DNA of 64,000 bases, from positions 53,032,758 to 53,096,757 of the forward strand of contig OX485805.1 in assembly GCA_950295325.1 (NCBI GenBank). Reading direction: 5' to 3'. Numbering within the stretch: position 1 is the first letter of the stretch; the number at the start of each line of letters is the position of its first letter. This document shows positions 47,571 through 59,620 of this stretch, in pieces. The DNA is from Polytrichum commune. Taxonomy: Eukaryota; Streptophyta; Polytrichopsida; Polytrichales; Polytrichaceae. The notes below the pieces were generated by a model, which had not been told where the DNA came from, did no database searches, and worked only from the letters and a program-made list of their open reading frames with translations. A program made the position numbers and the translations under genes.

Positions 47571-50500
47571 ATGGACGGCCACGGAGAACCTGCTCGCGCG
47601 GGGGCCAGTGCTTCTTCGCAGCCGAGAAAGAAGCAGTGCACCGAGGCCCTACGTGCAAGTGCGCTTAGCGCAAAAGCCGAGAGAGGCAGGGTGAAAATGT
47701 TGCATCGCCAAAACACTATTGTCTACTACGCATCGTCCCGCAACATTGCTAATGCATCGCCCTTGGAGGTTGGTGGCACAAGCATGCCGCTCCTGAGCTC
47801 TGCAGTCGGGTCTGCTAGTGGCAACGCCTCCGCACCGGACCAGATGACACCGAATGCTGCATTTGCGGGTTCAGAGGCACCTGCGGGGGACTCCGCCACT
47901 GATGCGGTAAGTCCAGCATCGGACTCCGATGCTCGCCACGGAGGGCGTGCAGACTGCATTGTGATTTCATCTACTTCAGAGGATGGGGGTGCGGAGACGA
48001 GCAACGAACTCCAAGAGGTAAGTGTCCCTAACTCAGATGATGATTGCGAAGAGGATTTTGAGAGTCTGCCATCTAAGAAGAAGCCAAAAAAAAATTATGA
48101 TCTTACCCGAAAGTTTCAATTGGAGTGGGCGTGTAAGCTGCCATGGGCAGAGGGTATTTTAACTAACCAAGGTAGGTTGCACATGGATGAAGTGCACCGT
48201 GTGCTCTACCATGGAAAAGTCTGATAGATTAATGCAACCTAAGTGGGATACCCTTAAGAAACATGAGGGTAGGCGTAAGGCTTTAAGAAACATGCCTGCC
48301 TACAATGTAAAAAAAGGTGAGTGGTATATGGCCAAAGACTCTAAGCACAAGAAAAATATGGCCTTGTTCAATGCTAGGGCTCCTGATACTGTGCTGCAGC
48401 AACTAAATCAGTCTAACAGGTTAGAGAGGGAGAAAAAGAAGGTCCAATTTGCAACCCTGTTCCAGATTTTAGCTGATGGTCGTCCAATGCTCGAATATGA
48501 AAGCAGGGCAGCCCTGTATGAGTTTCTAAATGTGCCAAATTTTCCTAGAATGCATTGGTCAGATAATTCTGGTTGGATCATGGCTGAGTTCATGTACAAT
48601 GAAGTGAGGACTGCCATTTCCAGAGTCCTTGTGGGTGCTAATTATGTGGCACTCACATGTGACGAAGTCAGCACCATTGATAATGGTTCATGGATATCAA
48701 TCCATGCATATGTCGTCCAGAATTGGAGTCGTGTTCCATTTCTGATCTCACTTGAGAGGGTTATGGATGGAAGTGGCTCAGACAACCTAACCCAAATCAT
48801 CATAGATGCATTGACGGGTGCTGCGAAAATGGAGAGAATTGCCTTGTCCAAAACCTTGTTGTGCTTCGGGGCAGATGGGGTGAGCACTTTTCAGGGTTCA
48901 AAAACGGGAGTCACACAGCAAATTCAGAGCAAGCACGCTCCATTTGCCCTCGGAGTGCATTGCATGGCCCATCGTTGCAACCTGGCCTTCAAAACATTAT
49001 CTCAACTCAACATCATGGGCCGCATTGAGGGTTTGTTGCAGAGCTCCCATGCTTACTTCAAGCATTCGCCGAAGAGGCATTTGGAATTTGTAAAACTTGC
49101 TGAGCTCATGGAAACCAAGGGGCTGAAACTCTTGAAGAATGTGAAGACTAGATGGGTGTCCCTAATTGAACCTCTGAGACGTATACTACAAGAGTACAGG
49201 GTTCTTCTAGCAAAAATGAAAGCGGACAGTGTCTCAAAGGAGAAATCTGCGCAGGTAAAGGCCTTGTCCATCTTATTTGGTTTTTTTTTTTGCAATTTGG
49301 TTTAGGTTGGCTGGTTTTTTTTGCAATTTGGTTTATGTTGGCTAGTTCATGTTGGCTGGTTTAAGGTTTGAGGTATTGCAATGTTGGCTGGTTCATGTTG
49401 GCAAGGTTTAAGGTTTGAGGTATTGCAATGTTCTGGTTTAAGGTTTGAGGTATTGCAATTTTGGCTGGTTCATGTTGGCAAGGTTTAAGGTTTGAGGTTG
49501 TTGATCCGAGGTTTATTTGTCATATTGCAGGCAGTCTTGGACCTGCTTTGTGATCCGACGTGCCTCCTTGGAATGGCAGCCTTGCTTCCACTAATTGAGT
49601 GCATTGATACCTTGATCACCTTCTCCCAGAAACGCGATGTTTTCATCTGCGATTTCATAGGTGCAGTGAAGGTGTGTGAGGGGCAGTTGTATACCATGTA
49701 CAATTGCCACTCACAAGCATTTTTGACTGACGAGTTTTTTGTGTTCAAGAGCTTGGCCGAGGGCACCCACGACCACATTCACACCAGATGGGTGCAGAAT
49801 GATCCTGAGAACCCAAACATGTTTGATCTAAACTGTGATGCAGAGCACCTCGCATTTGTTGTCAATGACAGCAACATGTATGCTAAACGAGCAAACGAGG
49901 AGACGGGCAGAATGGAGCCCATCACACGTGAAGCATTCGCATCAATTGTGGAGGATGTGAAGAAACAATGCTCAGGTTTGTAACTTTGTGCATATAATCT
50001 TTATGTTTATGTTTAGATTTATGTTATTGTTATGTGAACTTGTATTTTTTTGTTGTTTCTTAACCTGATTTCATTTTTTGTTGATGTGGCAGGGGCTGCC
50101 GCCCAGCTCATACAAGAGCTCCAACGTCGCTTTCCTGAACACGCAGTTTTGGATGCGCTCGGCATCATCTACCCACAGTACTGGTTGCAGAAAGATGCAG
50201 AGATTACATTCTCGAAGCACCTTGACGTTCTCAAGAATTGGTATTGCAATACCAAAGTGCTTGGAAGTGGGGTTGACAAGGAGATCATACCTGGCATTCT
50301 TGACAGGTGGTCCTTGGATTCCCAGCAAGGGTACTTCAAAATTGCAATGAAGAGTAATGCCCCTGCTGCCATGGAGCCTCCTTACGACGTGAACCCCGTC
50401 ACTCGGATATGGCGGACCATATCTGCATCCAGGGTCCTTGCACATGGTTTTCCAGAATACTTGAAGCTTGCAGAAATCGCGCTCGTCCATGTCATTGGAA

Positions 50501-50700
50501 GTGTGGAAGATGAGCGCGTCTTCTCGTCCGTGTCTTTCTTGAAGACAAAACTCCGCAACTCTCTTGACCCCCACCTTGGTCTAGTAGTTGGCATGTATAG
50601 CCAAAACATATACACCTTGCAGAACTTTCCTTATGATGTTGTCTTCGACAGTTGGACCAATGCTGCACCAGTCCATGGCCGCTATGGCCTTTCTGCATAG
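47571..50700 (+). pseudogene. hAT-family transposase, three exons, one frameshift
   Basis: Exons 47571-49254, 49531-49975 and 50093-50700 (GT/AG borders, phases match) give about 911 residues. The N-terminus is Ser/Ala/acidic, then basic KKKPKK. A zinc-finger-like segment (CTVCS) follows at 48193; one extra base near 48187 shifts the frame. The RNase H-like core shows LTCDEVS (first Asp), CFGADGVSTFQG (second Asp), HCMAHRCNLAF and KTRWVSL. The C-terminal dimerisation block contains VEDERVFSSVSFLKTKLRN (catalytic Glu). hAT transposases cut and paste the element through terminal repeats. Apart from the single indel, which could be a sequencing error, every block is present, so the copy is young. 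It resembles the ZNF862-like branch. Confidence 0.85.
49260..49530. repeat. Minisatellite inside hAT intron 1
   Basis: Units built from GTTGGCTGGTTCATGTTGG, CAAGGTTTAAGG and TTTGAGGTATTGCAAT repeat about four times. Confidence 0.75.
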
Positions 50701-50919
50701 AATGCTCAAAAGCATCAATGAACTAAGATTCTGAAGCCACATAACCTGAAGCTCGAACTTCCACATTCTTGCAGAAGTTGCACTTATTATGTAGTTTGCA
50801 GAAGTTGCACTTATTTTGTTTGTTGCAGGTTCAGTTGCAGATGGCTGCATGGAGGACTCCAGCCACATAAGTTTTGAGGTTGCATTACAATTGTTGGTGT
50901 ATAATATGTCTTATACTCA

Positions 50920-51112
50920 TTTTAGCATCGGAGTGTGTGTTTGTGTGTTGTTTTGCAGGTCGATGGATGGAATTTTGCGATCTAGCCTCACTCCATCCCA
51001 TTTATTAACACACACCGTATCGGCATGGCATCCCATTTTTTACATATTATTGTATAAATTTGAACTCATTGCAGCATCGGAGTGTGTGTTTGTGTGTTGT
51101 TTTGCAGGTCCC
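50920..51112. repeat. Direct duplication downstream of hAT
   Basis: A ~39-bp block beginning AGCATCGGAGTGTGTGTTTG and ending TTTTGCAGGTC occurs at 50925-50963 and 51073-51111. Each ends in a perfect intron-acceptor-like sequence, so alternative 3' exons of the hAT transcript are possible. Confidence 0.55.
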
Positions 51113-51179
51113 CAAGACGTGAAGATTGATGGTGGAAGCCGGATTGCACTTCAACATGTAGATTTAGAGACCATATGAG

Positions 51180-54100
51180 AATATGTTATAGCAGTTAGTC
51201 GCCATATGACCACTAAAATAACTTGGAATTGCCATTTTACTAGGCATGAACTTCTAGGAAAAGCCATAATACTTCAGTGCTGGGCAAATTGTCGCCCACA
51301 TTTTACTATATTTCAATAAATATCATCGCCAACATTTTTCCACAATTTTCCACATACTGTTTGTGCAAGTAGCCACATGTATGCAATTTTGTGAGCATTG
51401 TTGCCCAAAAAATTAGCTTGAAATTCAACATAATCGCCAGTATTGAAAAATGTAAGGCTTGTTCTGTAGCCAGATGATCAAGTTCCAAAAAAACAAAAAA
51501 AAAGGGCTGAACCATACGTGTCTCAATTGAATTTTTTTCGCTTATTGAATGCAATAGATTTCTTCTCTAGAATCAGACAGTTAACTCGCCTTTATTTCTT
51601 TACCACAGTACTAGCACAAAACTTCACATTCATGCCTATTGGGTTCACAAAGTATTATGAGCCTCTACAATCCAATTGATAGTTCTTTCACTCGACAATA
51701 ACACACAATTCAAAGCTTCACACTTTGATCAAACTATGGCTTGAATCAATTGCTTTTATGATGATTCAAACATTTGCTTACGATATCATACATTTCAACC
51801 ACACTTAATCTTACAAGACTATTTGCCAAAATCACACTTTACTGCACACCACAAATGGCCATACATACACACCATATAATTTGTTTTTTCTCTCAATGTT
51901 AAGGACTTCATGTCCCACTAACCCGCCTCAAGCTATGGCACATTTAACATTCACAATTATCTGCTCCTTTACACAAGTGGTCACTTAGTTCATACAAGAC
52001 AATCGTCCAATACATTTAACAATAAGCGGTTATCAAATGGCCACACACTTCCACTTTCAAAAAAACTAATCTAAGTGACTCCAAGGCTTCCCACCATGTT
52101 TACTCATTCACAAACGACGGTCGTAATTCAAAACTCGTTGCTCTATCAACCAAGAGCTACTCAAACAATTCTTCAATGACTCAAGTTTTTAACTCTATTC
52201 CTCTGCTCTCTTCCCAAGAGTCAAGACAATTGCGTAGGCAAATATATCGAGCAAATGGTCACAACCAAATAAAATTCCTAAGAGATCAATTCACCATAAA
52301 CAAGGTTTCATACCCAACCAATTCAATTAGACTATGGTGTACGAGTAATTTAAACATCCATAGAAATCACGATCTTTTCGAGAGGATAAGCATCTAACCA
52401 AACAGTTGGATCGAACCAGATACAATAACCCCTCACTAAACATAGGAGGCAACTACACAAATGATAATTAATCTCTGGCAGTAATCAACCAATTATGAAG
52501 TATCTCCTCTTCTCTCCAAGGGACTAGCCAACAACCAACCTAACAAGATTATTCACCAACTTCAAATAAATATAGAGAACTTAACTTTATCAAGATAAGG
52601 GCTTCAAGTCCTAGAATTTGCTTAGACAATGGTACTTGAACAAATTTACACTTGCAAAATATCCACTCTCTTCTTGAGAAGAATTTTTTAGTCCAAACAC
52701 TTCTTGAGTCTTCTATGACTCCTTGTGACTATCGCTTACAAGGATAAATTTGGAGAGGAGGAGAATGGAGTTTGACCCTTGAGGGGTGCATCTATCCATA
52801 GCCAAATTCCAACCTTCCCTTCACATTTTTCACATGTCTATTGCCCCTTACCATAATTCCTCGTATCCCATGCCAATTGTAGGAAAATTTTAAAGCTATA
52901 GCTATTAACACCTTTTCACTAAATAAGTAATAATTCCAACATTTCTCACTGATTTACAGTTTTGGGAGAAGTGTTTAGCTATCAATTAACCATAATTAAA
53001 AAATGATCACTTCTTGCCCAAAACTTTGCATGATAGGCTATCAACACATGGGAGAAAGACTCTAACACATGGGAAGAGGATCAAAAAGCCAAAAAAAAAA
53101 AAAAAATCCTTTTCTCTTAGGGATGAAACTTGATTTTCAATTGAAATTATGTGGGAGTTTATAAGTATTGCAACGTAACAACAGAACCGAGAAACACAAA
53201 AAATGATTGTTGACCACACATGGTGCCTAATTTTCTTTGTGAAATGACCAGTGGGGTCTTTGGGGACAAATAATGAGTTAATGAAGTCACGCGGTGGTGT
53301 CATGGGACTAGTGTGGCTAGTCCTGGTGGAGCCATTTGGGCTCTTTAGTGACCCGCATTGATAAGTGCATATCCCGAACTCCCGACTAAGAGTCTCGAGC
53401 CTAGTCAATGGCAATGATGGCTTGTGGAGAGTTTAAGGCACGTCCCTAAGAATGTGAGTCAAGGTAAACCTAAACTCGTTAGTATTGGGGTCTTGGGTAT
53501 CTTATAGTGGGGCATATGCGATGTGCTATGCACCTAGGTTTATTGAAGGAAATGAGATTAACTCATCATGTGTGGCCTTGGTTATGTAGAGTTAGTGTCA
53601 TCGCCACTTAGCGACCGCCACTATTACACAACAAGCCGCCTTAAAACTAAGTGTGAGTTTGGATTGCGACAACACATGTATATATAATGGGAATTTAATT
53701 TGTTTGTATACAAATACGGTATGGACATTTGTTAATGTTTTGTAATTGATATCATTCAAGTTTTTAAACCATGCAAGAACATTCATACCTATGTAACTTT
53801 ACCCTAGTTTCAGTATATGTAACCACGTATTGATTTCCTAACATTACTCAGTTGATTAGCTGCCTTGCCTTCATATTCAGTCTGAAGCATTGGGATTATG
53901 GCATTCCGGGGCTTTATTCTCAAATCTATTGCTTGGCCTCCATGTTGGGACCTTGGACCCCATGTGAACCGGTCCTTAAACCTCTTCATATGACATCTTT
54001 GAGGACATCGTTATACTAGGTCCAAATTTAAAGTATGGAAAAAGAAACCAAGTGGAGTTCATGTCTCTCCTAACACGTTTATCCTCAAATTTTGACATTA

Positions 54101-55915
54101 AAAAGGAACCCCTCCTCCAAGTTTGACACCAACTCTCATCTGGCAATCAAATTTCAACACTGAAATAAATAACAACAGTGTTGAAAAAGAGTGTTCAAGT
54201 ACGGTAGAAGCCACTTACTCAATTTACCTACCGTAATCCCATTGCGGTTTCATTTATTTTGAATATTCTATTTTGACAAATAAAGTGTACTACCACGGTC
54301 TCATGTTTTCTTTACAGATATGATTTTTTAAGAAAGAAAATATTCAAAAATTTCAATCTATCCCCAGTAATTTAATGAAAGTCAACAGGGTCGTGGGACT
54401 AAGGTATTCTATCCCATATCAATTTTGAATAAACACAAATTGAACTATAAAACATCAAGAAAAATGACACGGTGTGAGACCTAAGCCCGGATTCAATGGT
54501 AATTTCCAAAGTTTGGTTCCCGTGACATGTGGTTTTTCCTTAGCACTTGATTTGTGGTGCGCAAACTACCGTATCTCTCTAGAAGTTTGAGCACCTTTCT
54601 GCCTACTAAGTAATTGAAATGTGAAAGTAAGTTAGGCAACCCATAAAAATGATACTTTAAAATTGGGTAGACTCAAAAAGTAATTTTAAAATAAGTTAGA
54701 GATTCATCCAGGGTATTGGAATCAATAGGAGATAAGATTGCACAATCATAGATACTTATACAAAGGCATATGAACAATGCTTGGAGTGAGATGGTCTCAT
54801 GCTCTCCTTGCTTTGCCTATTATTGCTTTTCTTCTCTTCATTGGTTCACACAAACAATATGGGATAACTCGTATCCCTCTTCGGACTAGCATGGTAGCCT
54901 TATTCTAACCTTAATCTTTCTCATGCTTCTTCCTTTATATTTCTACTGACTACGAGCAATCTAATGCTTTGCCTTTTACACAAGGCATTTCTATAATTCA
55001 TGGATGGTTTTCCTAATTTCATCTATGGCGGCTACGATGAACCTAAACACTTCCCTTAACCAACATTCCTTACCCTAAAGTTTGTCTTTTACTTGTATGT
55101 CAAGGTTTTGCTTGGCAACAAATTTTGCTTTTATTTGATGCTACTTTGTTGGATTCCAATGAATGTCACTTGCATTATTATGATATTAGGCACTCTTTGA
55201 ATATTATTTCTTTTTTGGGGGGACACTCAATGAAATTAATTTCCCATAAATTTAGGCACCTTTAAAATTAATTATTTTTTGCTCGAGTTGCTAGAAAGCT
55301 ATAGTACCAAAAAAAAACTTCCAACAATGTGCACACGTAGACTCAGATATGACCACTTCAAACTTCCTCAAAACAACGTACCCTCCCCCCCCACCACCAC
55401 CATATTTCATCAAACATTTAGTGAAAAATCCAATAATCATAAGTGACTGATTAATTTTTTTACAAACTCATAAATACATGTATGGCACTCCTTCACCAAA
55501 ATTCAAATTTAAGCATTTCAACACAATTACTACTATTATATTGCATCACTTTATATTAGGTCACGTCAAAATTTGAAGGATGATTTCGATCCACACAAAT
55601 GTGTACTTTTTGCATCCCCTGCTTAAGCATACCATGAACTTCAAAAGTGTTGATTATGGGTGTGTCCAAAACCGACCCTAATACGTTGTGCCATGTTCAC
55701 AGTTGAAACCATGTTCATTTTGGACATATATTAAATTTTTCTTTTTGGAGTAAGGGCCATGTAAAGAAATAGATGTAACGTTGGCTCTCATAGGAGCCAT
55801 GGTGAAAATCACCAGTTAAAGCATATGTGTGTAATCCGGTTTGTGATTGTGAATGGGCACTTGGTATTTGAGTGTTGTATGGTTGGGTGTGAAACAAAGA
55901 ACAAACATTAAAAAG
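51180..55915. other. No gene seen
   Basis: AT-rich, gene-free DNA. Just after the hAT gene, short GTCGCC(A/C) motifs recur at 51200-51440. A poly-A/T tract lies near 53090. Open frames on the minus strand (53007-53414, 55715-56083) look like chance frames. Confidence 0.55.
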
Positions 55916-55918
55916 AAG

Positions 55919-56163
55919 AAGACATGTGTTGAAAGGAGATTGGACTACGTGCTCAAATATTATCAACCAATTTGCAACCAAATCACTATCCACATGATTG
56001 GGGGGAATATTATCTTTTAATACCTTTAGAGAATTCATTACTTTGACGATGAATATGATATTCATGCGAGCTCCAAAAATCACGAGGAAAGTGGCTACGG
56101 GGATGAATGGATTTGCTAATCATCTTAGACTAACTGCGTGTTTCATATTCACCAAGAGAGAAA
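55919..56163. repeat. Dispersed repeat, second full copy
   Basis: Counterpart of 23808-24090 in the P450 intron, diverged but collinear. Confidence 0.65.
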
Positions 56164-56219
56164 CGTGTCCATTTAAGACCAACTTATCTTACCTCGGGGC
56201 CACTTCACACATGAGCTAG

Positions 56220-58580
56220 GAGCTGTGACCATGAAATTGTGAGAGCCCAAAAGAAAGTGTCCAAAGGCCGTCCCAACACACCTCCAAAATCATGTAGTGT
56301 GGTCATGGACCCTCAAGTGTAGTGTGAAGTCTATACGACTGGACCCTCAACCCAATATTATTTCAATGAATTTCTATTCATGTAGGGTCCTCACACACGA
56401 TAAAATAGAATAAACCAACACTTGTGAGCGTTCCAAGTGCCATGGTCTCCTGGTTTTGTGCTAGGCCAACCTCCAAGAGATGGTTTTCGAAAACAACCCA
56501 AGTGACCACAAAACATGATCCATTCGATGCCACAAAGGAATCCACGTAGACTGTACATGCACCTTGCATTCACATACATACTCCGTCGGTCCCTCAAGCA
56601 TAGTGTGAAGTAGCGAACTTGGACCGGCTCCGCCTTTTCCACCAAGGATAGTGCTTCAAGTGTAATGGTCACGGGCTCTCAGTCTAGTGTATGAAGCTAT
56701 GTTCGGGGAAAACCGACGGCTAGTTCATTATCATCCGATGGATTTCCCCTCATGGCCGGTCCAAATTTCCAACCATCGGATGGCAATCCGACTGTAATTT
56801 CAATCCTCCGGCAATTAGCCGATGGACCAGAAAATGTCCCGGAAATGTAGCCGATTCTTCTTGTGAGTTACTGGATTTCAGCCGGAAGCATCCAGGGCGC
56901 TATTTGTCTAGGGCATCTGATGATGCACTTGAGGAAGTACCCTAAACCTTAAACTGTTTGAATTATGCAACCTTTCCATGACCAAATCCAATTGCTTCTA
57001 TGAAGAATTGGGGGACCCTTGGCCTTCAAGCGGTGAAGGCATTGCTAGGTTCAATTCCTGCCAAGGATATTAACTCTTCAAATTTAAAGTTTTGAACATG
57101 CCTTTCTTTTCACTTATTCAAGATTTTGTACTAAGAAATGATTTCTAATAACTTTTCATACATTTTTTAAACAATTAGTGCCGATATGAATTCCATTTAA
57201 TCGGATATTGGGCAATGAAAATATGAAAATATAGGCAACTGGCCGATTGATTTTACAAAAGACCGGCTCTTGCCGATGTAAATTGGCAAAAATCCGACCC
57301 TTCGTAGCAACTACCGGCAATTAGCCACTAAGGCTTCAAAAACTTCCCGAACTCTGGTATGAAGTGGCCCTTATTTCTACGTCGTTTCTTGGTAAAAGTC
57401 ATTCTAGAAAACAATCACACCCCACTTTCTGGAAGCCCGGCCTTTTAGGGCTAAGCCTGAAAAGACCTAACCCTAGGTGGCAATCTACAAGTTCTAGAGA
57501 AAGGACTCGGTTGACCGCTCAACGAGAGTCCGACCCCCTCCGACGGCCAAAGAGCGCTAAAGGCAAAAGCTTTGGAAGGGACACGTAATAATAATAAGTG
57601 GTCCTCATCGACGAGATTGCAAAGCCACGATTTGAAGGACAAGTGCGACACAATTTGTAGCGACTCGGCGATGGGACTCTTGTATCGATTCGATTGGCTT
57701 ATTACATGCGATTCGAAGTACAACAAGTATGATCTACATCTCTTAAATGAACGTTTTCAAATGCGTTTTCAAGTGAATTCGAGTGAGTGAGTACCCTTGT
57801 ACGTATGTTGTATAGAATGCTCCACTACTTCCTTCATCAATGCAAGATGATGGTGAAAGTGAAGGTTGGCTTTTAGGGCTCAACGGAAACAACCGAAGTT
57901 ATCTAGGATATAAGGTACATGGGTCTTAAATGGTTACCTTTTCCTGACTCATCCACTTCTCCTAGGAAACGAAACACACGATTGATTAAGGACGAGATGG
58001 TTGGCAAATCCGATTCGAAGCTATAGCCACACTTTTCGTATGAATATCTTGTTCATTATCAAAGTGTATATTCTCGTGTTTATTAAACGGTTATACAGGT
58101 TCTCCCAATTATGTTGACTATTGAACTTAGGATGATTATCATATTGTGAGCTCATAATCCAATGTCTTTTGATCACGTGCATGTTTGGTATCTGTTCTTG
58201 AAGCCAACCCCAACTAACTACATATCATTCAAACATAAATAAAGTCACCTCCTCTCATCCATTATTTTTTTTCGTTCTTCACCATATATTGTTAGTAGTC
58301 TGTAGGGGAGAAAAAAAGACTCTTCATTTATGCTTGCTTCCACTTGAAACCGCACACGTTTTTATTTATCCATCTATTTATATAACTCATGCAAATAGGT
58401 ATTCACGATGGGTTCAAACACTTGGGGTTTTTTTGGAACCAAAGTTGGAGTACTTTGCTCTTTGATCCTAATGTACCTCATCCAAGATCTGGCGTAATGT
58501 GGCTCCGGTATCTCAAACCGCAAAATATTTTGTACAAGTTTTGGTTGGTTACAAGAATTACGAGCATTGATTTAAATGAG
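56220..58580. other. No intact gene; possible tRNA-like SINE head at 57010-57075
   Basis: At 57010-57075, CCTTGGCCTTCAAGCGGTG resembles an A-box region and GGTTCAATTCC (about 57049) matches a B box, so a SINE may begin here, but no target duplication was found. 57370-57790 is slightly GC-richer with an open frame of unknown meaning. 58090-58190 is the third copy of the TCCCAATTATGTTGACTA repeat. Confidence 0.35.
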
Positions 58581-58583
58581 AGA

Positions 58584-59300
58584 GGGGGGGGGGGGGGGGA
58601 GGGCTTCACTCAGACCGTCCGTCCCTTGGGCGGTGTGAACTTGTGGCCATCTTTTGGACGCTGAAGGCTCGTTGGCAGGGCTGATCGCGTCTGACTGGCG
58701 GACGGAAATCCATCACCGTTCGCTTAGTGAATGAGTTATCCTTTGTCCAACGGTCGCCCGTGCAGGGGTTTAGGATCCAAACGAAGAACCATTGTGCGTC
58801 CTCCGGACGAAAACCAAAAGCTCACCGTCCAGTGGACGGTAGATGAAAACATAAGGCAAAGTACTTCCGTCCAATAACGGGGAATGGCTGTAGCGCCCCC
58901 GCTTGGATACCCGTGGGGGACGATTTTAGGGGAGCGAACTAGGAGGCGGCTACGGCCATCCTTAGGGCGGTGGCCAATGGCATCTGACCGAAGGACGCAG
59001 CAGTAGATTAACAAAGGGGGCGCCGCGCCTTCCGATAGACGGGAGAATGCTGCGGTCCGTCCAGTGGATCGGGAGGGCGGACTGTAAGAGTCTTGAGCGC
59101 GTCCACTGGACTTACGCGGAGGACGATTGTTAGGAAAGCGAAAGAGGAGCCGCCCTTTGGACGGTAGATAATGAGGTCCGACCATAGGACGGGGTAGCGG
59201 AATGCCCAAGGGGGTGAGGCCGGCGTACGTTAGACGGGAGAATGCTTCGGCGAGGGGGGGTCGGGGCTTTGCTTAGACTCGCGGGGGGAGGGTTTGCTTA
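58584..59300. promoter_or_regulatory. GC/CpG-rich stretch with many GGACG/CGTCC motifs
   Basis: After a 16-base G run (58584-58599), about 16 copies of GGACG or CGTCC lie in 650 bp, some as near-palindromes (ACCGTCCAGTGGACGGT near 58825; CGTCCACTGGAC near 59099). This ends about 300 bp before the start codon of the membrane-protein/CFAP20 locus and may be its promoter region, or an unrelated GC-rich repeat. Confidence 0.4.
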
Positions 59301-59620
59301 GCTTAGTTCTGGAAGCAGGGGTTTGCGGAGAGATTTGCGTGTTGATGTTGTTGACGTTGTTGTTGCATTTGCATCGCTTTTGATCTGCGGCGGCACGGCG
59401 TTCCTTCTCCTTCGGTTCAGCAGCATCGCCACACGCGTGCTCTGCTTCTATGTATGTCCGGCAGAGGTCGGTGCAGCAGCAGAGCTTCAGAGCAACAGAA
59501 GTGGACCAAAATGGTTTGAGAAAGAGGGAGGTCGGGGAGGAAGAGGAGGAAGAAGAGGAAGGGCAGAGGAGCAGCGGCAGCGGCGAAGGAGAGAGTGGAG
59601 GCGAAGAAGAGAGAGTTCCA

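Noticed and set aside
53007-53414. 135-codon minus-strand frame
   Set aside because: It contains a poly-Phe stretch from a poly-A tract and no domain; it looks like chance.
58736-59209. 157-codon minus-strand frame in the GGACG-rich stretch
   Set aside because: Pro/Arg/Ser-rich translation that follows composition, with no homology recognised.
59450-59620. Upstream in-frame ATG at 59450 as start of the membrane protein
   Set aside because: It would add 57 mostly Glu/Gly/Ser residues from a GAG-repeat stretch, and another ATG in a different frame lies 4 bp later. It is kept as an alternative only; a transcript start is needed to decide.
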